A DNA stretch of 8,980 nt, taken from contig JAJYHS010000093.1 of NCBI GenBank assembly GCA_021784635.1, forward strand, positions 1 to 8,980. The letters are read 5' to 3'. The position numbers and the translations under genes are program-made. Position 1 is the stretch's first letter. Each line of letters begins with the position of its first letter. The stretch is from a bacterium. GTDB lineage: Bacteria > Bdellovibrionota > Bdellovibrionia > Bdellovibrionales > UBA1609. The notes beneath the pieces were generated by a model that worked only from the letters and a program-made list of their open reading frames with translations, did not search any database and had not been told where the DNA came from. Below are positions 1-6,275 of the stretch, piece after piece.

Positions 1-853
1 AGCCGTCACCAACCGAAATAGTTACTACCGGCCGGGTGAGCGTCGCGCGAGTGGCATCGTCTTGGTAAATTGTCTGTTTAAGTTGGTAGAGCCTAGATAA
101 ATAATCATAGTTTCGTTTTTTTGCCGTACTGATCGCGTATTGGACATTTTTATAGGGCGCCAGCACTTCTTTCATCTGCGCGTTGGTCTCTTCAAAAGTA
201 TCGATATCGGGCGGGAGCTTGGTAAACGAATAATAGCAAAGATCGTCAAACGTAAACTTCATGTTTTTTTGGCCGGCGCTCACTTGATCTTCGAGCGACT
301 GCAACGCGGAATTTAAAAGCGCGAGGGCTCTTGCGCTTTTGGTGAGGGGCAAAGCTTTCGCTAATTCATTATAGGCTTTTTGTGAGAGATCGCGAGTTGC
401 TCGATACGACGCCCAACCGACATACAAATTAAAAACCTGTTGTGCTACGCTGCCCGCTGTGTACGGCACATAAGGATCAGTCGAATCGTACAGCGCCTTT
501 TGCGCTTTCGCCTCCCAAGCTAGGGATTTCGCATTATCAAGCGCCGCGCCACCATCGTATACCGTCTCGGTTGCCGAAACGCCGGCATTCATTACGTTAG
601 TTCCTGGCAATGTTTGGTTGTACTGTGTTCGCGTTTCACCTGCGCTGATGTTCAATTGCGGGTAAACAGCATCTTTGCGCGTACCTTCGGCATCGAGCTT
701 ATACGACTCAACGGTCATATCGTTAGCTTGTTGATCGGGATTATGTATGACCGCATCGCCGATAATTTGATTGAGTGAAATTGCACGGAGAGTTTGCGGC
801 GTCAGCATTAATGTTACAGCAGTGGCTACAATTACCCTGTTCAAACGCCCCAT
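1..853 (-). CDS. TolC-family outer membrane efflux protein (3' end outside window)
   Basis: Reading leftward from ATG at 853, the frame stays open for 284 codons to the window edge, so the C-terminal part is missing. Residues 1-24 form a signal peptide (basic start, hydrophobic core, likely cleavage after LRA). The mature start (ISLNQIIGDAVIHNPD) is the usual opening of the outer membrane efflux protein repeat, where a first helix precedes a long coiled helix. The segment around 64-103 (YPQLNISAGETRTQYNQ ... VSATETVYDGG) matches the alternating beta-strands of the barrel in TolC relatives. The later part is rich in long amphipathic helices, as expected for the periplasmic tunnel. A GAGGG ribosome site lies about 5 bases upstream. 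It is the last visible gene of a minus-strand run after a LolC-like permease, which suggests joint export, although no pump or adaptor gene is visible here. The family call is firm; the substrate is unknown. Confidence 0.82.
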   Translation of the reverse strand, partial: MGRLNRVIVATAVTLMLTPQTLRAISLNQIIGDAVIHNPDQQANDMTVESYKLDAEGTRKDAVYPQLNISAGETRTQYNQTLPGTNVMNAGVSATETVYDGGAALDNAKSLAWEAKAQKALYDSTDPYVPYTAGSVAQQVFNLYVGWASYRATRDLSQKAYNELAKALPLTKSARALALLNSALQSLEDQVSAGQKNMKFTFDDLCYYSFTKLPPDIDTFEETNAQMKEVLAPYKNVQYAISTAKKRNYDYLSRLYQLKQTIYQDDATRATLTRPVVTISVGDG

Positions 854-860
854 GACACCC

Positions 861-898
861 TCAATTTGGCCGCGCCATCACAATGGCGCTACAATTGA
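861..898 (-). promoter_or_regulatory. Hairpin in the leader of the TolC-like gene
   Basis: A perfect 7-bp inverted repeat (GCGCCAT 872-878, ATGGCGC 883-889) encloses a 4-base loop. It is flanked by a second complementary pair, TCAATT (861-866) and AATTGA (893-898). In the minus-strand transcript the outer arm ends inside the GAGGG ribosome site of the TolC-like gene. There is no T-run after it, so it is a poor intrinsic terminator. It could tune translation, process the transcript or bind a protein; which of these applies is not shown. Confidence 0.45.
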
Positions 899-955
899 CG
901 CAACATTAACGTAGGGCGCAATAACCCACAATACGGAAAGATTACAATGACCGCA

Positions 956-2221
956 CTAATCGACGGTAAATTGCCGTAGATTTTCCGCCGGTGATCGGCT
1001 CAAGTAATATCGGACTGGCCAATACGAAGATATAAATGCGAGAATCATACACCCGACGGCCACTGCTACGACGAAGCCGAAATGGACTTGCGACGGGAGC
1101 GACGAATCGTAGTAAACATCAGGTAAAATTTGTAGCGGATGCCAATACAAAAACAAACTCAGGGCAACACCTAAAAGCAAACCAAAAAACATTCCGACGC
1201 CGGAGAGAATTAATCCCATTTTCAAAAAAAGTTTCTGAGTCGACTTCTGCGATAAACCTAGGGCCATTAACAGCCCAATCTCTTTTCGTTTTTGCGAAAG
1301 AAGCATGATGAGCACGGTGATAAGTGAAAACGACGTGATTAGGACGCTGAGGCCTAAAAACGTCATCATGGCGACCTTTTCAAGTTTGAGCGCTAAAAAT
1401 AAGGCGTGGTTGCGATCTCCCCAAGTTTCGACACGAGCGTGTTTCACCCCAATTTTCTTGAGCGATTGGCGGATCTTCGATGCGACGTTTTCGGCATTGT
1501 CGGGGTTTTTCAGACGAATGTCATATCCTTGCTCTTCTTGCGTGGGGGACCGAAAGCGAAGTGGAGCCCGTAGCCCAGTTGCCAGATTGCCCAAACTGTA
1601 GAGCACCAACCTTGAGTCGATACTTTCAAAGTCCGTATTGATAATGTCGCGCACGCGCATGATCTCGTATCGTGGCGGCGTACCAGGCGGTGCCAATAAC
1701 GAAATGGGCGGTATAATCATCACCCGATCGCCCTCAAATACATTAAGGCTTGCGGCAAGATCGCTGCCTAAAATCACATCCTTCGGCCCGAGTTTGGTAA
1801 AATCCACGTCATCAACAACCGGTGGCGTGTCACGATCGTTTTGCCGCATCAAACGTTCAAGAAAATCGTGAACGCCTTTGTCGGTCGTCCCTTTAATCAC
1901 TCCGCCAGAAAATCGGCCGTCGAGACTTCGAACAATGACGTCTTGTTGAACAAACGGTTCAGTTCGAACATGAAAATTGGCTAAAACGCTGCCGACCTTT
2001 TTGAAATTGGCAGAATTGGTGGTGACAATGATATGCGGTTGAACAGCCAATAGGCGTCTCGTAATACTGCGATTAAATCCGTTCATGATACTGGCCACAA
2101 CAATTAACGAAAAAACTCCGACCATTGTTGCGATCCAGCTAATGCGCGCCATACTGCGCACAATAGAGCCCGAACGCTTCGAAAAAAAATAACGGTAAAA
2201 AAATTTAATTTCGAGATCCAA
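956..2221 (-). CDS. LolC/LolE-family ABC transporter permease (FtsX-like)
   Basis: This 421-residue inner membrane protein has the LolC/E layout. There is a first membrane helix at about 27-48 ending in the typical IMNGFNRSI, a large periplasmic domain at about 50-275, and three C-terminal helices at about 283-308, 333-359 and 381-403. The stretch SQKRKEIGLLMALGLS (309-324) is the cytoplasmic coupling helix that contacts the ATPase in LolC and MacB relatives. The closing SPAENLR matches the family's usual end. Characterised LolCDE proteins extract lipoproteins from the inner membrane for delivery to the outer membrane. The start is TTG at 2221, supported by GAGGAG 9 bases upstream; that site overlaps the stop of the preceding gene, implying coupled translation. 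No LolD-type ATPase is in the window, so it must be encoded elsewhere or this permease serves another export task. The following gene is TolC-like. I am sure of the family but not of lipoprotein as substrate. Confidence 0.85.
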   Translation of the reverse strand: MDLEIKFFYRYFFSKRSGSIVRSMARISWIATMVGVFSLIVVASIMNGFNRSITRRLLAVQPHIIVTTNSANFKKVGSVLANFHVRTEPFVQQDVIVRSLDGRFSGGVIKGTTDKGVHDFLERLMRQNDRDTPPVVDDVDFTKLGPKDVILGSDLAASLNVFEGDRVMIIPPISLLAPPGTPPRYEIMRVRDIINTDFESIDSRLVLYSLGNLATGLRAPLRFRSPTQEEQGYDIRLKNPDNAENVASKIRQSLKKIGVKHARVETWGDRNHALFLALKLEKVAMMTFLGLSVLITSFSLITVLIMLLSQKRKEIGLLMALGLSQKSTQKLFLKMGLILSGVGMFFGLLLGVALSLFLYWHPLQILPDVYYDSSLPSQVHFGFVVAVAVGCMILAFISSYWPVRYYLSRSPAENLRQFTVD

Positions 2222-2234
2222 CCGCGGTCACTCC

Positions 2235-2810
2235 TCAATACGCCCAAAGATCATAGAACATAGTTTTCACCGTTTCGACAATCAACCCCCATGTGGGATG
2301 CATTTCTTCATCCGAAACCGATCTTGGAATGATTTTAATATCTTTCGGAAATACGGCGCGAAACGTGCGAAGACTGCGATACATGTGCATGCGTGAAGTG
2401 ACAAGAAAGAAATCACGGCAATGGAGCGACTGAACGACGTGCAGGCTTTGCTCGGCATTCCCGTACGTTGTGAGAGACCGTTTTTCTAAAAATACATCGC
2501 GTTCGTCGACGGACCCATAAAACGGCCACTGCGGAAAGATCGATCGCAAATCCGCGCGCCGGTACACACCCGAAATAATCAATTTGCGAATACGGTGTTG
2601 CGCAAGCAGACTAAAACCTTCCGGTATGCGGCCAGGACCCCCAGTTAAAACAACGGCACAATCGGCATGTCCGGTGCCCGTCCATGACGTTATTTTTTGA
2701 TGCGCTATAAGATCACAGTCGCGCCAAAACCAAACCCCAATGACGACAAAACCAAGTATGGCGATCCGCAGTAATTTTTTAAACTCGGCGGGCCACCACT
2801 TCAATTTCAA
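2235..2810 (-). CDS. DUF218 (YdcF/SanA/ElyC-like) membrane-anchored protein
   Basis: This 191-residue protein has one N-terminal membrane helix (about 13-29) followed by a DUF218 domain. Recognisable family stretches are CAVVLTGGPGRIPEG (51-65), where a strand leads into a Gly-rich turn, KLIISG (76-81), TTYGNAEQS (114-122, corresponding to the usual T-x-EN segment) and FFLVTSRMHMYRS (134-146, the LVTS-x-x-HM-x-R motif). E. coli relatives SanA and ElyC affect envelope barrier function and cell-wall precursor metabolism, so an envelope role is reasonable but unproven. The likely start is TTG at 2810, with AAAGG about 8 bases upstream; a second TTG at 2804 is possible. The start lies inside the end of ridA (32-bp overlap), and the stop is 13 bases before the permease start, so all three probably share one transcript. 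Confidence 0.72.
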   Translation of the reverse strand: MKLKWWPAEFKKLLRIAILGFVVIGVWFWRDCDLIAHQKITSWTGTGHADCAVVLTGGPGRIPEGFSLLAQHRIRKLIISGVYRRADLRSIFPQWPFYGSVDERDVFLEKRSLTTYGNAEQSLHVVQSLHCRDFFLVTSRMHMYRSLRTFRAVFPKDIKIIPRSVSDEEMHPTWGLIVETVKTMFYDLWAY

Positions 2811-3162
2811 CTTTTACGCCTTTCGGTAGACCTGCGACGGCTACGGTTGAACGGGCGGGCGGATTTTTCGTGAAATGGCGTCCGTACACTTCGTTGACAT
2901 GGCGCGCGAGGCCCATATTAGTGATAAAGATCGTTGTTTTAACCACGTTGTCGAATTTCATATCTGCTGCCGCTAGGACAGCTTCAATATTAAACATCAC
3001 CTGCTCGGTTTGGGCTTTGACGTCCCCGCCTACAATTTCACCCGTCTTAGCGTTGAGTGCGATTTGTCCGGAACAAAATAAGAAACCGTCAACTTCAATA
3101 GCTTGTGAATACGGCCCGATCGGCTCTGGAGCATTCGGCGACTTCACGATTCTCTTTGCCAT
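2779..3162 (-). CDS. ridA: RidA family reactive imine/enamine deaminase
   Basis: The 127-residue product is a full-length RidA (YjgF/YER057c/UK114) protein; family members are about 128 residues and form trimers. It has the N-terminal APEPIGPYSQA segment, FCSGQIALNAKTGEIVGGD, and the signature ARSTVAVAGLPKGVKVEIEVVA. Arg104 and Glu120 correspond to the substrate-binding Arg and the active-site Glu of the hydrolytic RidA subgroup. The known reaction is hydrolysis of 2-aminoacrylate and related imines, made by PLP enzymes such as threonine dehydratase, to keto acids and ammonia in the cytoplasm. I chose ATG at 3162, because the family starts there and AGGAGG lies about 10 bases upstream; an upstream in-frame extension to 3189 would run through that ribosome site. 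It is the first gene of the minus-strand run. Confidence 0.93.
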   Translation of the reverse strand: MAKRIVKSPNAPEPIGPYSQAIEVDGFLFCSGQIALNAKTGEIVGGDVKAQTEQVMFNIEAVLAAADMKFDNVVKTTIFITNMGLARHVNEVYGRHFTKNPPARSTVAVAGLPKGVKVEIEVVARRV

Positions 3163-3188
3163 GATTAAAAATCCTCCTGTGGGGTTCA

Positions 3189-3217
3189 ATTATTGTTGGG
3201 AATCGAGCGGATTTCAA
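3189..3217 (-). promoter_or_regulatory. Sigma70-like promoter of ridA
   Basis: On the minus strand, TTGAAA (3217-3212) and AATAAT (3194-3189) are separated by exactly 17 bp, a near-consensus -35/-10 pair. The predicted transcript starts about 20 bases before the ridA ATG, and AGGAGG falls within this short leader. It should drive ridA and the tightly packed genes after it. Confidence 0.55.
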
Positions 3218-3225
3218 GCTAATCT
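3197..3225 (+). promoter_or_regulatory. Possible weak promoter of the phospholipase D-like gene
   Basis: The plus strand carries TTGGGA (3197-3202) and TAATCT (3220-3225) with a 17-bp spacer, about 27 bases before the ATG at 3252. The boxes match consensus only partly. They overlap the divergent ridA promoter, so the two polymerase sites would compete. Confidence 0.25.
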
Positions 3226-3251
3226 CGCCGGCAAACCGGGGGCGAAGTTTC

Positions 3252-4421
3252 ATGAAAATCAAAAAAATATTTACGCGGATTCTGATATTTGCAATTGCGA
3301 CCTTTGCAATCGGATTAACATATGCGTGGGCACAACATAAATGGCAGTATCCAGCCAACGGGATAGTTGCTGAAGACGCATTTGCAAACCCTAGCCCAAA
3401 TGGCCATCAGAGGGTCATCGATGCCATTAATGACCCAAAAACTCACTCCATAGAAATGTGGATGTACTCGATGTCCGATCCGGCCGTCATCAACGCGCTT
3501 CGCGCGGCAGATGCCCGCGGCGTGAAAATTGCGATTATTTTTAACGACCGAATGTTTCAAGGGCACGACGAGCGTATCGTTAATGAGCTGACTTCAGGCA
3601 CGCACATTCAGATCATTCGAGCTTCGCCAAAATTTTCGATCACTCACGCCAAGACCTTTATTGTTAACGCCGGGCAACCGGATGATTACGCGTGGATCAT
3701 GAGCCTCAACATGACGCAAAATTACCCCAATCAAGCCGATTTTGCCGTCAAAACAGATGACCCGAAGGTTCTTACGGATTTAACAAACCTTTTTCAATTA
3801 GACGAAGAAAACGCAAAAAATTCGACAGCGCTTGAGTTGGATGGTCAAGATGGCCGCGCGCGATTAACGAGCCCAAATTTGATTGTCAGTCCGCAAAACT
3901 CGCTTGAGCGGATTCTCGCGTTGATCAATTCCGCTCATTCCTCAATTGATATGACGGTTGAAAATTTATCGTATTTTGTGCCAACGCCAAAGTACCCAAA
4001 ACCTTTTACGCAGATTGTGGATGCATTAATTGCTAAAATAAAAGAAGGCGTTCAAGTGCGAGTGATTACGCCTTCGTGTGATATGAATTGGAACCCAGGA
4101 TTCAACATGCGAGCTTTGAATGCATTGAATCAGGCCGCAAGTCCAAAATTTGTCGCTAAAATGATGCCCTATCCGGCAAGTCCGACTTCGCCTTATATGC
4201 ACCAAAAATTGATTATTGTAGATCATAAAATATTTTTTATCGGCTCAGAAAATTTCTCGGTCAATTCGCTTGAGAAAGCGCGTGAAATTGGCGTCATTGT
4301 GAAACTCTCCGGCCCAGCCGCCATTGTTCAACAAGATTTTGATCAAGAGTTTAATGAAGCTGTCGCTCCTGCGGGATCGGACCGAGCTATCCCGCGCAAT
4401 TGCCAGGCGTTTCAGAAATAA
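3252..4421 (+). CDS. Exported phospholipase D-superfamily protein (two HKD motifs)
   Basis: The 389-residue protein starts with a clear signal peptide (KIKK, then a hydrophobic core, cleavage likely after AWA at 27), so it acts in the periplasm or outside the cell. Two phospholipase D repeats follow. The first has HAK (His132, Lys134), with Asn139 where the motif usually has Asp, and Asn153 in SLNMT. The second is canonical: His317, Lys319, Asp324 and GSEN (331-334). In the superfamily the two repeats form one active site using a phospho-histidine intermediate. Members include phospholipases, cardiolipin synthases, nucleases and phosphatidyl-transfer enzymes. The single-chain, exported form of about 390 residues suits a lipase or nuclease; the sequence does not decide which. 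The ribosome site is weak (GGGGGCG about 7 bases before ATG). The gene is divergent from ridA, and its stop overlaps the end of the next minus-strand gene. Confidence 0.82.
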   Translation: MKIKKIFTRILIFAIATFAIGLTYAWAQHKWQYPANGIVAEDAFANPSPNGHQRVIDAINDPKTHSIEMWMYSMSDPAVINALRAADARGVKIAIIFNDRMFQGHDERIVNELTSGTHIQIIRASPKFSITHAKTFIVNAGQPDDYAWIMSLNMTQNYPNQADFAVKTDDPKVLTDLTNLFQLDEENAKNSTALELDGQDGRARLTSPNLIVSPQNSLERILALINSAHSSIDMTVENLSYFVPTPKYPKPFTQIVDALIAKIKEGVQVRVITPSCDMNWNPGFNMRALNALNQAASPKFVAKMMPYPASPTSPYMHQKLIIVDHKIFFIGSENFSVNSLEKAREIGVIVKLSGPAAIVQQDFDQEFNEAVAPAGSDRAIPRNCQAFQK

Positions 4422-4963
4422 AAAATCATCCCGGCTTGAAGGGGTGAATCGGCAATAGTGCGTACACGAACTTGGCTCGAGATTGAAGTTACGCCCACAC
4501 CCGCCTCCATGCTGAACCCTAAATTCGGCAGGCCGGCAAGAAAAAACTCCGTGCCGACAAAAGCCGAAAGCTCAAAACCCGATTGCGTCGTCGACGCGTT
4601 CGCTTGGGTGCTAATGAGACCAACTGATGAGCCCATATAAAAATTAAGATTGGGTTCGGTAAATACGATCCGGTGGACATTTACTTGAAAACCAAACTGC
4701 GAATTGCCCTGTTCAGTATCGACACCAAGTTCAGCCCCTAACGCTAAATGTTTCTCTGGATAATAGCGAACAGCTAAGCTTGGTACATTCGTTGAAAATT
4801 GATTGGCATATCCGACACCGAGCCGGTTTGTCAGATCTTTCGCTTGCGCGGACGACGTTACTGTAAGCGCCAAAGCCACCGCTACCATAGCGGCAAAGGC
4901 CAACCTATAAGCAATACGGCTCAGCTCTGTTTTACATTGGATTCGATCAACGTTGAATAACAT
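4412..4963 (-). CDS. Small outer membrane beta-barrel protein, unknown function
   Basis: This is a 183-residue protein with an unusually long N-terminal region before a hydrophobic core (about 21-36) and a signal peptidase site ending SAQA (38-41). The mature part is a series of short alternating strands rich in Gly and aromatic residues (GVGYANQF, SLAVRYYP, LALGAELGVD, FGFQVNVHRIVF, NLNFYMGSSVGLIS, FELSAFVGTEFF, LGFSMEAGVGVTS, QAGMIFYF). It ends in a C-terminal Phe, the usual BamA recognition signal of outer membrane barrels. About eight strands are visible, resembling OmpX/OmpW-sized barrels, but I recognise no specific family. ATG at 4963 follows GGGGGAG by about 4 bases. A later start at Met26 would spoil the signal peptide. 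It converges with the phospholipase D-like gene with no room for a terminator. Confidence 0.68.
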   Translation of the reverse strand: MLFNVDRIQCKTELSRIAYRLAFAAMVAVALALTVTSSAQAKDLTNRLGVGYANQFSTNVPSLAVRYYPEKHLALGAELGVDTEQGNSQFGFQVNVHRIVFTEPNLNFYMGSSVGLISTQANASTTQSGFELSAFVGTEFFLAGLPNLGFSMEAGVGVTSISSQVRVRTIADSPLQAGMIFYF

Positions 4964-4983
4964 GAGACTCCCCCACGATCGCT

Positions 4984-5014
4984 TTTATATTAGGCTCTGT
5001 TCTGCAAATTGCAA
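4984..5014 (-). promoter_or_regulatory. Possible promoter of the beta-barrel gene
   Basis: On the minus strand, TTGCAA (5014-5009) is followed by an AT-rich -10 region read as TAATAT (4992-4987, 16-bp spacer) or TATAAA (4989-4984, 19-bp spacer). It lies 21-29 bases before the ATG at 4963. Spacing or match is imperfect in either reading. Confidence 0.3.
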
Positions 5015-5130
5015 GGAAACGGCACATTCTCACATGAAGTTGTAGCGGCGTTTATTTTCTTGCGTGGGGCGCATTTGCAGGTTAAAAATTCTGTTCTTTG
5101 CATCTGTTCTCGTCACAAATTTGGGAATGT

Positions 5131-5206
5131 GGGCCTGTAGCTCAGCTGGGAGAGCGCTAGCATGGCATGTTAGAGGTCACCGGTTCGATCCCGGTCAGGT
5201 CCACCA
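5131..5206 (+). tRNA. tRNA-Ala (anticodon GGC)
   Basis: A complete 76-base cloverleaf is visible. The acceptor stem GGGCCTG pairs with CAGGTCC (one G-T), the D arm is GCTC ... GAGC, and the anticodon stem CTAGC/GTTAG encloses loop ATGGCAT with anticodon GGC. The variable loop is AGGTC, the T arm is ACCGG-TTCGATC-CCGGT, the discriminator base is A, and CCA is encoded. It reads the alanine codons GCC and GCU. It stands alone, with no neighbouring tRNA in the window. No convincing promoter box pair is seen just upstream and no terminator directly follows. Its last 12 bases are also the antisense end of the LysR-type gene. Confidence 0.97.
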
Positions 5207-6127
5207 GTTTGAGGCTAGTGCAATTTTGGCTCTGGCCGTAGACACGTAATTGCACGCAAATTCATAGAACAGGTTGGCCGATCCAAGTCCGCCGCCGGGC
5301 AATGCCCAATGAAACGAGCGGGCAATATTTAGCGGTGGAATCGAAAAGACCATCAGTTGACCGAGCGATACTTCGTTTTGAATTGACCACCGCGATAAAA
5401 ATGCGATGCCCATTCCAAGACAAGCCGCTGATTTAATCGAATTCGTGCTGGCCATTTCGTATTGATACGACAACTGTTTCTTACTTATGCCCGCTTTTTT
5501 AAGGGCACGTTCGATGACCGCCCTTGTACCCGAACCCGATTCGCGCCACAAAATCGGTACCTTTGTAAGGTCCGTTATCGACTTTAACTGCGACTTAAAT
5601 TTTATCGCACCTACAACAACAAGTTCATCGCTAACGAACGGTTCGAGCCGAATGCCCGGAGCCTTTGATAAACCTTCGACAAGCCCGACCGAAACGGCGC
5701 CTGAGCGAAGATCCTCAAGAATTTTTTCTGTGTTGCCCACTTCTAGCTTAATCGCTATTTTTTCAAAGCGTAGAGCGAAAGCCGACAATATTTCAGGCAG
5801 CACATCGGACGCAATGGTTGTACTGGCACCTAACGTCAATTCACCAGAAGGAACTTGTTCGGAAAGTTTCTGAATTGCCCCATCAAGATCATGCCATAGC
5901 AACCTAATTTGATCGTAAAATTGTTGACCCTTTGCAGTAAGTTCTACGCCATGGGCCGAGCGTTTAAAAAGAATGACTCCCAGTTGAGCTTCAAGTTTAC
6001 GAACTTTTGCCGTGACTGCGGGCTGCGATAAATTCATTTGAACTGCCGCCTGGGCCACTTTGCCAACGTTTGCGACAGTCATAAATGTCTCAAACAGATT
6101 CGGATCGACAGAAAGTTTTGTGTGCAC
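5195..6127 (-). CDS. LysR-type transcriptional regulator
   Basis: The product is 310 residues, normal for the family. The N-terminal winged helix-turn-helix covers about 10-68, with the signature AAVQMNLSQPAVTAKVRKLE (27-46) and LGVILFKRSAHGVELTAKG. A linker helix then leads to a two-lobed effector domain from about 95. RESGSGTR (195-202) is a segment shared with the CbbR/CysL-like branch, which lines the effector pocket. I chose GTG at 6127, because GAGG lies 5 bases upstream and the DNA-binding domain then begins about ten residues in. A longer reading from TTG at 6202 would add 25 unusual residues and translate through the operator. The gene is divergent from the DsrE/solute-binding/cytochrome operon, the classic layout for a LysR regulator and its target. 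Its last codons overlap the 3' end of tRNA-Ala. The effector is unknown. Confidence 0.9.
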   Translation of the reverse strand: MHTKLSVDPNLFETFMTVANVGKVAQAAVQMNLSQPAVTAKVRKLEAQLGVILFKRSAHGVELTAKGQQFYDQIRLLWHDLDGAIQKLSEQVPSGELTLGASTTIASDVLPEILSAFALRFEKIAIKLEVGNTEKILEDLRSGAVSVGLVEGLSKAPGIRLEPFVSDELVVVGAIKFKSQLKSITDLTKVPILWRESGSGTRAVIERALKKAGISKKQLSYQYEMASTNSIKSAACLGMGIAFLSRWSIQNEVSLGQLMVFSIPPLNIARSFHWALPGGGLGSANLFYEFACNYVSTARAKIALASNWWT

Positions 6128-6174
6128 TATCGCCTCGCCAGCCAAAAGCAAAGAAGCATTCGAGCTTCGTCGAC

Positions 6175-6193
6175 ATATCAGAAAATCTGATAT
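6175..6193. promoter_or_regulatory. LysR box (ATC-N9-GAT) in the divergent intergenic region
   Basis: ATATCAG (6175-6181) and CTGATAT (6187-6193) form a perfect 7-bp inverted repeat with a 5-bp spacer. Read as a LysR site it is ATC-N9-GAT and contains T-N11-A, the standard recognition motif of the family. It lies just downstream of the predicted -10 of the regulator gene, so binding should repress that gene. It sits well upstream of the divergent operon, as expected for an activator anchor site. Confidence 0.7.
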
Positions 6194-6211
6194 CGTATCC
6201 AATAATACGAT
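6192..6211. repeat. Second inverted repeat, adjacent to the LysR box
   Basis: ATCGTAT (6192-6198) and ATACGAT (6205-6211) are perfect 7-bp complements around a 6-bp spacer. The dyad overlaps the edge of the LysR box and covers the predicted -10 of the regulator gene. It does not fit the ATC-N9-GAT rule, so it may bind another factor or be an extra subunit contact. Confidence 0.45.
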
Positions 6212-6230
6212 TACTTTTTCTGATATGCAA
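6202..6230 (-). promoter_or_regulatory. Predicted promoter of the LysR-type gene
   Basis: On the minus strand, TTGCAT (6230-6225) and TATTAT (6207-6202) are 17 bp apart. The -10 differs from consensus at one position; the -35 matches only its first three bases. Transcription would start near 6195, giving a leader of about 68 bases containing the LysR box and the GAGG ribosome site of the GTG start. Confidence 0.4.
6210..6226. promoter_or_regulatory. Possible LysR activation half-site
   Basis: CTGATAT recurs at 6220-6226, a third copy of the LysR-box half-site, and reads as a degenerate ATT-N9-GAT (6210-6224). Its centre is 33 bp, about three helical turns, from the centre of the main box. 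That is the spacing expected between recognition and activation sites of a LysR tetramer. No strong -35/-10 pair for the plus-strand operon is visible next to it, consistent with an activator-dependent promoter near 6211-6245. Confidence 0.4.
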
Positions 6231-6275
6231 AAGGCATTGTAGAAGAATCAACAACCAATCAAGGAGTCATATCGA

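Noticed and set aside
872..889. Hairpin as a transcription terminator after the permease gene
   Set aside because: There is no T-run on the minus strand after the stem, and the next gene begins immediately downstream.
1036..1871. Several plus-strand open frames across this stretch
   Set aside because: They lie wholly inside the minus-strand LolC/E-like gene, show no recognisable domains, and have no supporting ribosome sites or gene context.
3163..3189. Longer RidA starting at 3189
   Set aside because: The added residues cover the AGGAGG ribosome site and do not belong to the RidA fold; ATG 3162 gives the standard length.
2870..3340. Plus-strand open frame opposite ridA and into the phospholipase D-like gene
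   Set aside because: It is antisense to a firmly identified ridA and has no recognisable protein features.
5131..5206. tRNA 3' end as the attachment site of an integrated element
   Set aside because: No second copy of the tRNA 3' end and no integrase gene are present in the window, so this remains only a suggestion.
5064..5249. Open frame of 61 codons running through the tRNA
   Set aside because: It includes the entire tRNA-Ala gene and part of the LysR-type gene tail, so its translation is an accident of the tRNA sequence.
6127..6202. Longer LysR-type protein starting at TTG 6202
   Set aside because: The extra 25 residues are not family-like, they would be read from the operator region, and GTG 6127 has a well-spaced GAGG site.
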